Shown: positions 1 through 5,144 of the stretch, in pieces
Layout: each line of letters starts with the position of its first letter
How positions within the stretch are numbered: the first letter of the stretch is position 1
NCBI GenBank assembly: GCA_946644025.1
Contig: CAMPCG010000231.1
Coordinates: 1-5,144, forward strand
Length of the DNA stretch: 5,144 nt
Direction: 5' to 3'
Origin: an uncultured Prevotellaceae bacterium
GTDB taxonomy: Bacteria > Bacteroidota > Bacteroidia > Bacteroidales > Bacteroidaceae
Notes under the pieces: generated by a model
Database searches by the model: none
What the model was told of the DNA's origin: nothing
What the model saw: only the letters and a program-made list of their open reading frames with translations
Translations under genes and position numbers: made by a program

Positions 1-2187
1 CTGGAGGGTGGCTTCCACGGTGGCGACTTCGTCCAACAACGCCGAAGCTGCGCTGCGCGGGTAGAGGCCCACGGCCGTGCCGCACTTACTGTTGACGTAG
101 CTCTTGATATCGCCGATGGTGGTGACGACGCCGTCGATGTTGCTGTCGAGGCTCTGGACGGGCGAGTAGGTGATGCCTTCGAGGGCGTTGCGCCCTTCGG
201 CGTCGGTGAGCACGAAGGTGAACATCCACTTGTTCAGGCGGATATTGCTGGCGCTGACGTAGGGCAGCTTGATGAATACTTTGTTCCATCCGGCCTGGAG
301 GCTGACGGGCATGGGGGCGCGGGCGGTGAAGTTCTCGTTCTGCAGATCCACCTCGCTGCTGATGCTCTTGCCGCTGTTGGCCCAGGTGGGCGGTGCCACC
401 TCGGTGCCGTTGACCCAGATGCGCGAGCCCTTGCGGTCCCACGTGCCGGCGTCGGGTGCCTTGTCGTTCTCCGAGCGGCTGTAGTTCTGGAACTCGATGA
501 GGGCACCGGCGGTCTGTGCCACGGGCGAGTAGACGTAAGTCCAGGCGTAGGCCGTGGTGTTCAGCTGCGGGTTGCTGAAGAAGGCCGGCACGGTGGTGCC
601 CCATACGTGGCGCAGGTAGATGGCACCGCCGGTGGCCATGCTGGTGGCGTAGGTCTGACCGTCGTAGGTGTACTCGTCGGGCAGCACGTCGGCCGTACTC
701 TCTTCGGGCGGGAAGACGCTGCTGGCTGTGCCGCCGTTGGGGAAGGCCTGCGTGATGCGCCACTTGATGTTGGTCTGCCGGACGTAGGGGATGCTCTCGT
801 CCTGCAGCCATGTACCTTTATAATATAGGAAGCGACGCTCCCAGTCGGCAAATTCCTCGAACTCCGAGCCGCTGTTGGGCAGCGTGGTGCCGCCGACTTC
901 AATGTACTGCTGGCCGCCGCCCATCCAGCCGCGCTCGGCGGTGGCGATGGCGTTGGCCCAGAGGTTGTTCTGGCGGATGATGTCGGTCTCGGTGGGCGTC
1001 TTGCGGTCGTTCCAGAGGCCGCTGATGGCGCCAGCCACCTCGGCGCTGCCCTGCGACTGGTAGTAGATGTTGCTCTTGTAGATACCCACGAGGTCGGCAA
1101 AGACGTCGAAGTGGTTGATGTAGTTGTAGCGGCAGTCGATATTGGGCAGGCCGTCGATCTTCCGTCCGGCGGTGCCCCACATCTCGGTCATGTCGATGTA
1201 GGGGAGGTTGGCCTTGCTGATGGTGACGCCACTGATGGGGTTCCAGACAAGGCACTTGCGCCCGAGTGTCTCCTTGACATACTGCGACATCTCGTTGACG
1301 AAGGCGGCGGTCGTCCCGGCCTCGTCGCAGCCGATGTGGAGATAGGGTGCGAGGGGGAAGGCGGCAGCCAGCTCGTCGAGCAGCGCCTTGAGCACGGGCT
1401 TACCCTGCTCGCTGTTCATGGCGAAGCCCATGGCGGTCTGGAAGGCCTGGCTGTGGCCGGGCATGTCAATCTCGGGGATGATGATCATGCCGCGCTCCGC
1501 GGCGTAGGCTTCCAGCTCGGTGCATTGCGCCTGGGTGTAGTAGCTGCCGGCAAAGCGCGTCATGGCCGAGGATGCGTTGAGCTGGGGATAGGTTTTCGAC
1601 TCGAAGCGGAAGCCTTGGTTGTCAGTGAGGTGCCAGTGAAAGACGTTGACCTTGAAGCGCGACAGCAGGTCGACCTCATGCTTCAGTTCGTCGAAGCTGA
1701 CAAAGGAACGGCCCACATCGTGCATGTAGCCGCGCAGCTTGAAGGCGGGGTAGTCGGTGATGCTCACGCCGGGGATGGCGGTGCCGCCGGTGGCAGCAGC
1801 GAGCTGCATCAGGGTCTGTGCGGCGCGGATGACGCCGGTCGCTGTGGCTGCTAGAATGGTGATGGCATTGGCGGTGACCTCAAGTTTGTAGCCCTCGTTG
1901 GGGAAGCCTACCAGGGTGTAGTCGAAGGTGCCGAGGGTGGAGGCGTCAACGATGTTGACGCACACGGTGGCAGCAGCAGAAGCACTCTGGTTGGGGAAGA
2001 GGGAAGCCAACAACGTGGAGCCGGTAGCGTCCGTGATGCTCACGGTCTGACTGAGGTCGAAGGAGGCTCCGTTCTCGGTCAGCTCATGGGGCTTAGGCAG
2101 GAGCAACGAGGTAGCGGTCTGGGCAACGACGTTGACACTCCCCATCAACGACAGGAGCAGTAATGGCAGTAAGGTTTTCAGTTTCAT
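1..2187 (-). CDS. Secreted family 20 glycoside hydrolase (beta-N-acetylhexosaminidase type), 3' end beyond window
   Basis: Open for 729 codons from ATG 2187 to the window edge, with no stop. It is expected to release terminal beta-linked GlcNAc/GalNAc outside the cytoplasm. Residues 1-23 form a signal peptide (MKLK, a Leu-rich core, then VVAQ) with no lipobox Cys. About 24-145 fit the GH20 N-terminal alpha/beta domain. The catalytic barrel spans about 148-425: KLRGYMHDVGR (150-160), FHWHLTDNQGFR (183-194), IPEIDMPGH (to H245), HIGCDE (284-289), LWNDR (391-395) and AERGW (417-421). D288-E289 fit the assisting Asp and acid/base Glu; GH20 enzymes use the substrate N-acetyl group as nucleophile. 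Residue 287 is Cys where Gly is usual. About 430-670 look like the beta-rich C-terminal module common in Bacteroides GH20 proteins, followed by a helical stretch reaching the edge. An in-frame ATG at 2199 sits directly after a TAA; 2187 is preferred because MKLK gives a normal signal peptide. Exact substrate is uncertain. Confidence 0.9.
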   Translation of the reverse strand, partial: MKLKTLLPLLLLSLMGSVNVVAQTATSLLLPKPHELTENGASFDLSQTVSITDATGSTLLASLFPNQSASAAATVCVNIVDASTLGTFDYTLVGFPNEGYKLEVTANAITILAATATGVIRAAQTLMQLAAATGGTAIPGVSITDYPAFKLRGYMHDVGRSFVSFDELKHEVDLLSRFKVNVFHWHLTDNQGFRFESKTYPQLNASSAMTRFAGSYYTQAQCTELEAYAAERGMIIIPEIDMPGHSQAFQTAMGFAMNSEQGKPVLKALLDELAAAFPLAPYLHIGCDEAGTTAAFVNEMSQYVKETLGRKCLVWNPISGVTISKANLPYIDMTEMWGTAGRKIDGLPNIDCRYNYINHFDVFADLVGIYKSNIYYQSQGSAEVAGAISGLWNDRKTPTETDIIRQNNLWANAIATAERGWMGGGQQYIEVGGTTLPNSGSEFEEFADWERRFLYYKGTWLQDESIPYVRQTNIKWRITQAFPNGGTASSVFPPEESTADVLPDEYTYDGQTYATSMATGGAIYLRHVWGTTVPAFFSNPQLNTTAYAWTYVYSPVAQTAGALIEFQNYSRSENDKAPDAGTWDRKGSRIWVNGTEVAPPTWANSGKSISSEVDLQNENFTARAPMPVSLQAGWNKVFIKLPYVSASNIRLNKWMFTFVLTDAEGRNALEGITYSPVQSLDSNIDGVVTTIGDIKSYVNSKCGTAVGLYPRSAASALLDEVATVEATLQ

Positions 2188-2216
2188 ATCGATAAGCATT
2201 TACGGTTTTCTGGCCG

Positions 2217-2248
2217 CAAATATACAAGGAATTATGTGAAAAGACAAA
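2217..2248 (-). promoter_or_regulatory. Bacteroidetes-type promoter of the GH20 gene
   Basis: On the minus strand TTTG (2248-2245) is followed by a 20-bp spacer and TATATTTG (2224-2217). This matches the Bacteroidetes sigma-factor consensus TTTG, 19-21 bp, TAnnTTTG. Transcription would start near 2210, leaving a leader of about 23 nt before ATG 2187. The leader has no Shine-Dalgarno sequence, which is normal for the phylum. Confidence 0.8.
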
Positions 2249-2520
2249 TTTATTCCTATTTTTATGGCCATCATCCTCTGATTTGGCACCTCTTTTGTCA
2301 TTTTTCTCCTCATTAGATAGGCAGGTAAAGCCTTTCCCACATACAAGAATCGGCGTCCCGCTGTAGGATGCAAAGGCCCTATGATACAATACTGACGTAA
2401 GGTCTCGCTGAATTATATTTATCAAATAAGGTTAAGACCGAGCTCTGATGCTGCTTTGTGTCTTTTTCTGCGTTCTCGTCTCAAAAAATGGAGAAAAAGT
2501 TGCATGGAAACTAAAAAAGG
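2249..2520. other. AT-rich divergent intergenic stretch, no gene seen
   Basis: This is the central part of the 488-bp region between the divergent GH20 and symporter genes. I see no convincing coding sequence, RNA gene, riboswitch or strong hairpin. A 110-codon minus-strand frame (2425-2093) crosses it but overlaps the GH20 signal-peptide region and has no recognisable protein character. Regulator binding sites may lie here, but none can be named from sequence alone. Confidence 0.6.
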
Positions 2521-2522
2521 TA

Positions 2523-2536
2523 CGCGCAAGAGCGCG
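2523..2536. promoter_or_regulatory. Perfect inverted repeat at the expected -33 site of the symporter operon
   Basis: CGCGC-AAGA-GCGCG is a perfect 5-bp stem with a 4-nt spacer. It ends 18 bp before the TAACTTTG element, so it covers the place where a -33 TTTG would be, and no TTTG is present. It could be a small operator, or on the minus strand a weak terminator, because the stem is followed there by TACC and six T. Both roles are inference. Confidence 0.3.
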
Positions 2537-2554
2537 AGATTAAAAAATGTTGTG

Positions 2555-2562
2555 TAACTTTG
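2555..2562 (+). promoter_or_regulatory. Probable -7 element for the symporter-GH43 operon
   Basis: TAACTTTG matches the Bacteroidetes -7 consensus TAnnTTTG and is preceded by TGTG. Transcription would begin near 2569, giving a leader of about 107 nt. A -33 TTTG is missing at 19-21 bp upstream, so the promoter may be weak or need an activator, as would suit a substrate-induced operon. The activator idea is inference. Confidence 0.55.
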
Positions 2563-2580
2563 CGGGCAGAATAAACTTTA

Positions 2581-2607
2581 CGCTCGGCTTTGCCGCTTCT
2601 TCGAGCG
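2581..2607 (+). promoter_or_regulatory. Hairpin-forming segment in the symporter leader
   Basis: CGCTCG (2581-2586) is the exact reverse complement of CGAGCG (2602-2607), enclosing 15 nt. A competing inner hairpin CGGC-TTT-GCCG (2585-2595) shares two bases with the outer stem, so the two structures exclude each other in part. It lies just downstream of the predicted transcription start. There is no U-run after it, so it is not an intrinsic terminator. Function is unknown. Confidence 0.3.
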
Positions 2608-2642
2608 ATTGCGAGTCTGAAGAACTCTAAACTTCCAAACTG

Positions 2643-2670
2643 CTCTAAACTCTAAACTTTAAACTCTAAA
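2643..2670 (+). repeat. Four tandem 7-bp repeats (CTCTAAA) just before the symporter start
   Basis: The units are CTCTAAA (2643), CTCTAAA (2650), CTTTAAA (2657) and CTCTAAA (2664), followed by CTAAT and then ATG at 2676. Another copy stands apart at 2625-2631. The stretch has no G, so it should stay unstructured in the mRNA and leave the start open for ribosomes. No Shine-Dalgarno sequence is present. Confidence 0.85.
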
Positions 2671-2675
2671 CTAAT

Positions 2676-4076
2676 ATGCCCTCCCCAGCTCCCTCTCGCG
2701 GCTTCGAGCGCCTCTCGTGGCTGCAACGCATCGGCTTCGGCTCCGGTGACCTGGCACAGAACCTTATCTTCCAAACGGTAGCCTGCTACCTGATGATTTA
2801 CCTCACCACCGTATTGAAGATCAATCCGGCCTTTGTCAGCGGACTGATTCTCACGGTCCGCCTCATCGACTGCTTCTGGAGCCCCATCGTGGGGCGATAT
2901 ATCGACAACCGCAATCCCCGGTTAGGCAAGTACCGCACTTACCTCCTCTACGGCGGCATCCCACTGACCATTGCGGCCTGCCTGCTGATGTTGCCTCAGG
3001 CTGCCACGTGGTCCGTGACCATGAAGATGATCTACGCCACGGTCAGCTACACTGTGCTGAGCATGATTTATTCCGTGGTCAACATCCCCTATGGTTCCAT
3101 CATGGCCAGCATGACCCGCGACAACGACGAAGTACTCATCCTCACTTCCACGCGAATGGTCTGCGCCAATATCGGTCAGATTGTTGTCCAGGCAGGCTTC
3201 CCCATCGGACTCGCCATGTGTGTACATATGGCCATCGACTGGAACCAGGCCACCTTCATGGCCATCGGTACGATTCCTGCATTCATCATCCTGCCCTCGA
3301 TGCCAATCTTGAAGAAATGGCTGGGCAAGAAAGGACTGTACTATACGCTGCTGTGCGTCGGCCTGATAGGATTCGCCATGCTCTTCGTCATCGGCAAGTT
3401 CTTCGATGTCGCCAGTTACAACACCCTCGTTCAGACGGCCAAGGTGATGACGGGCGTGGGCCTGCTGGTCGGTTCCCTGATGTGGGCCCTGGTGCCGGAG
3501 GTCATCACGGAGGCAGAATATCGCACGGGCAACCGGCCTGCCGCCACGGTGAATGCGCTGGCCGGCGTGGCCTTCAAGGCCGGGTTCTCCGTCGCGGGCT
3601 GGATCACCCCACTGGTGATGGGCATGATAGGCTTCAACTTCGCCAGCGAGGAGTCCGCGCTGCCGACCGAGCCGAGCGCCTGGTTCACGGTGACGTGCGT
3701 ATTCGCTCTCGTAGGTTTTGTCCTCCTGATGCTGTGTTTCCTGAGCAGCAAGGAGAACATCACCACGACGCCCGAGAAGCCCGTCACGTTCGGCGAGATG
3801 TGGCAGGAGTTCAAGGCCAACAAGTGCCTGCAACTGGTGCTGAGTATCTTTGTGGTGGTGTTCCTCGCCTCCTTCATCAGCGCACCCGTGAATGCCTATT
3901 ACCCCAAACTGGCCAATTACTCTGAGATCGCCCAGAATGCCATCCTACTGTTCACGACCATCATTCCCGCCGCGCTGCTCATCATCGTGGGCTACCTTAT
4001 TTATAAGTATCCCCTGACGGACGAAAGGCTGGACGAGATGAATCAAGAGATCGAAGCAAGAACACCCGCCCAGTAA
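2676..4076 (+). CDS. GPH-family sugar:cation symporter (MelB/XynP/YicJ-like) with rearranged helix order
   Basis: A complete 466-residue inner-membrane transporter with about 12 hydrophobic helices and a short N-terminal cytoplasmic segment. Family marks are FGSGDLAQN (21-29), the TM2/loop 2-3 signature R62, D65, then PRLGKYR (81-87), NIPYG (136-140), PILKKWLGKKG (210-220), EYRTGNR (281-287) with K301, and the closing YPLTDERL (445-452). Its GH43 neighbour suggests xylo- or arabinoxylo-oligosaccharides as substrate. Two oddities stand out. Segment 334-420, with the SSKE, EMWQEF-N and NAYY marks of TM6-central loop-TM7, lies after TM11 instead of after TM5. S69 replaces the second Asp of the TM2 cation site (MelB D59), while D65 (MelB D55) is kept. 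There is no frameshift or stop. The family call is firm; substrate and coupling ion are inferred. ATG 2676 is supported by the repeat leader and normal N-terminal spacing. Confidence 0.9.
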   Translation: MPSPAPSRGFERLSWLQRIGFGSGDLAQNLIFQTVACYLMIYLTTVLKINPAFVSGLILTVRLIDCFWSPIVGRYIDNRNPRLGKYRTYLLYGGIPLTIAACLLMLPQAATWSVTMKMIYATVSYTVLSMIYSVVNIPYGSIMASMTRDNDEVLILTSTRMVCANIGQIVVQAGFPIGLAMCVHMAIDWNQATFMAIGTIPAFIILPSMPILKKWLGKKGLYYTLLCVGLIGFAMLFVIGKFFDVASYNTLVQTAKVMTGVGLLVGSLMWALVPEVITEAEYRTGNRPAATVNALAGVAFKAGFSVAGWITPLVMGMIGFNFASEESALPTEPSAWFTVTCVFALVGFVLLMLCFLSSKENITTTPEKPVTFGEMWQEFKANKCLQLVLSIFVVVFLASFISAPVNAYYPKLANYSEIAQNAILLFTTIIPAALLIIVGYLIYKYPLTDERLDEMNQEIEARTPAQ

Positions 4077-4082
4077 TCCATT

Positions 4083-4151
4083 TTTCACTCTTCACTTCCC
4101 ATTTCCCATTTTTCACTTTTCACTTTTAACTTTTCATTTTTAATTTCTCAT
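4083..4151 (+). repeat. Ten-unit degenerate 7-bp tandem repeat filling the symporter-GH43 spacer
   Basis: Read in sevens from 4083 the units are TTTCACT, CTTCACT, TCCCATT, TCCCATT, TTTCACT, TTTCACT, TTTAACT, TTTCATT, TTTAATT and TCTCATA, with the last unit running into the ATG at 4152. It fills nearly all of the spacer after the symporter stop (4074-4076). It lacks G and has no hairpin, so it is not a terminator and read-through into GH43 is expected. There is no Shine-Dalgarno sequence. Confidence 0.8.
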
Positions 4152-5144
4152 ATGTCCCCCCGCTACCTCTTCCCGGCCGACTATATGGCCGACCCCGCCG
4201 CCCACGTGTTCGGCGACTGTTTATACATCTATCCTTCCCACGACCGCGACTCGGGCGATGCCTTCGACGATGACGGAGGCCACTTCCAGATGCGCGACTA
4301 CCATGTCCTCTCGCTCTGCGGCGACCCCATGACCGCCGAGGTCGTGGACCACGGCGTCATCCTGGACATCGACCAGGTGCCCTGGGCCGAGAAACAGCTG
4401 TGGGACAGCGACGTGGTGGAGAAGGACGGCAAGTACTACCTCATCTTCTCGGCCAAGGACTACAACGGCGAGTTCCACCTCGGAGTGGCCATCGCCGATC
4501 GTCCCGAAGGTCCTTTCATCGCTCAGCCTCAGCCTATTCGCGGCGCGCTGAGCATCGACCCCTGCGTCTTCAAGGACGACGACGGTCAGGTCTATTGCTA
4601 CTACGGCGGCCTGTGGGGCGGACAGCTGCAATGGCACGTCCCCTTGGCAGCCCCCTTCGCTCCCATCGCACTGCCCGACACGGCTCCCGCACCCGCCGGC
4701 TATGTGGACATCGGTCATGCCCCCGACCGACGCACACAGCTCTATGCTCCCGCCGATGCTCCCGCCCTGCCCTCGCTGGTGGCCAAGATGTCGGATGATA
4801 TGTTGCAGTTTGCCGAGGCACCGCGCCCCGTGGTCATCACGGATGACGAGGGTAACCCCCTGCGCGCCTCGGATCCCCACCGTTTCTTTGAAGCCTCGTG
4901 GATGCACAAGGCTGGTGGCCGCTACTACTTCTCCTACAGCACCGGCGACAGTCATCTGCTCTGCCTGGCCGTGGGCGACTCGCCTTATGGCCCCTTCCGC
5001 TTCCTCACGGAGCTGCTGCAGCCCGTGGTGGGGTGGACCACGCACCACTGCGTCGTCAACTACCTGGGCCGCTGGTGGTTGCTACACCACGACTGCGTAC
5101 CCTCCAACGACATCACCTGGCTCCGCAGCCTGAAGGTCATGCCG
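4152..5144 (+). CDS. xsa: Cytoplasmic GH43 beta-xylosidase/alpha-L-arabinofuranosidase, Xsa-like, 3' end beyond window
   Basis: Open for 331 codons to the window edge. It has no signal peptide, so it should act in the cytoplasm on short xylosides or arabinosides delivered by the upstream symporter. It fits the five-bladed beta-propeller GH43 family, which inverts. The three acidic catalytic residues are visible: D14 in YMADP (base), D136 in SIDP (pKa modulator) and E247 in RFFEASW (acid). Other marks are LYIYPSHD, YYGGLWGGQLQW, YYFSYSTGD, VGWTTHH and DCVPSNDITWLRSLKV. From memory these closely resemble the Bacteroides ovatus xylosidase/arabinosidase Xsa (about 325 residues), so only a short C-terminal tail is probably missing. 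The start is set by the repeat leader ending at ATG and by the usual short lead before ADP; the next in-frame Met (M12) is too close to D14. Relative xylosidase and arabinosidase activity cannot be read from sequence. Confidence 0.9.
   Translation, partial: MSPRYLFPADYMADPAAHVFGDCLYIYPSHDRDSGDAFDDDGGHFQMRDYHVLSLCGDPMTAEVVDHGVILDIDQVPWAEKQLWDSDVVEKDGKYYLIFSAKDYNGEFHLGVAIADRPEGPFIAQPQPIRGALSIDPCVFKDDDGQVYCYYGGLWGGQLQWHVPLAAPFAPIALPDTAPAPAGYVDIGHAPDRRTQLYAPADAPALPSLVAKMSDDMLQFAEAPRPVVITDDEGNPLRASDPHRFFEASWMHKAGGRYYFSYSTGDSHLLCLAVGDSPYGPFRFLTELLQPVVGWTTHHCVVNYLGRWWLLHHDCVPSNDITWLRSLKVMP

Noticed and set aside
86..811. 241-codon minus-strand frame rich in Arg, His and Gln
   Set aside because: It lies in another frame inside the GH20 gene, with the biased composition of an out-of-frame translation.
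1111..1854. 247-codon plus-strand frame opposite the GH20 catalytic domain
   Set aside because: It is antisense to a clear GH20 coding frame with conserved motifs; long open antisense frames are expected in GC-rich genes.
2197..2199. Upstream in-frame ATG for the GH20 gene
   Set aside because: It would add MLID before the MKLK signal peptide and leave only about 11 nt of leader from the predicted transcription start. It is possible but less likely than ATG 2187.
2093..2425. 110-codon minus-strand frame across the divergent promoter
   Set aside because: It overlaps the GH20 start and signal-peptide codons in another frame, covers the strong GH20 promoter, and shows no recognisable protein family.
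2922..3833. 303-codon minus-strand and 305-codon plus-strand frames within the symporter
   Set aside because: Both are low-complexity His/Arg/Gly-rich shadows of a membrane-protein gene whose own frame has family motifs throughout.
3246..3935. Insertion element or frameshift as the cause of the odd helix order
   Set aside because: The reading frame is continuous, both blocks are recognisable symporter sequence, and no terminal repeats or target duplications are visible at the joins.
4077..4151. T-rich spacer as a possible terminator
   Set aside because: There is no stem-loop before the T-rich stretch; it is a 7-bp repeat leading into the next start codon.
4221..5048. 275-codon minus-strand frame opposite GH43
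   Set aside because: The plus frame carries all three GH43 catalytic residues; the antisense frame has no recognisable motif.

Overview
The window looks like chromosomal carbohydrate-utilisation DNA from a Bacteroidales bacterium, most likely a GC-rich member of the Prevotella/Bacteroides group. Three things point there. The gene starts have no Shine-Dalgarno sequence. The divergent intergenic region carries promoters of the Bacteroidetes type (TTTG, about 20 bp, TAnnTTTG). The protein families are typical of gut or rumen glycan degraders. Species assignment is inference.

Layout: (1) 1-2187, minus strand: the first 729 codons of a secreted, multidomain family 20 glycoside hydrolase (beta-N-acetylhexosaminidase type). 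It runs off the left edge. (2) 2188-2675: a 488-bp AT-rich divergent intergenic region. It holds a very good minus-strand promoter, a -7 element for the plus strand, two small hairpins and a 7-bp tandem repeat just before the next gene. (3) 2676-4076, plus strand: a complete 12-helix sugar:cation symporter of the GPH (MelB/XynP/YicJ) family. (4) 4077-4151: a 75-bp spacer made almost entirely of a degenerate 7-bp repeat, with no terminator. (5) 4152-5144, plus strand: a cytoplasmic family 43 glycoside hydrolase of the Bacteroides xylosidase/arabinosidase (Xsa) type. It is nearly complete but cut by the right edge.

Genes 3 and 5 look like one operon: the symporter would bring xylo- or arabinoxylo-oligosaccharides across the inner membrane, and the GH43 would trim them in the cytoplasm. 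The GH20 acts outside the cytoplasm on a different class of sugar and has its own promoter. No SusC/SusD pair, regulator, RNA gene, CRISPR array or mobile element is visible.

The most unusual object is the symporter. Its sequence blocks appear to be in a different order from the usual GPH family: the TM6-central loop-TM7 hairpin lies between TM11 and TM12. It also has Ser where the second Asp of the MelB cation site is expected. The second unusual feature is that both genes of the plus-strand operon are preceded by unrelated tandem repeats that share a 7-bp period and run up to the start codon.
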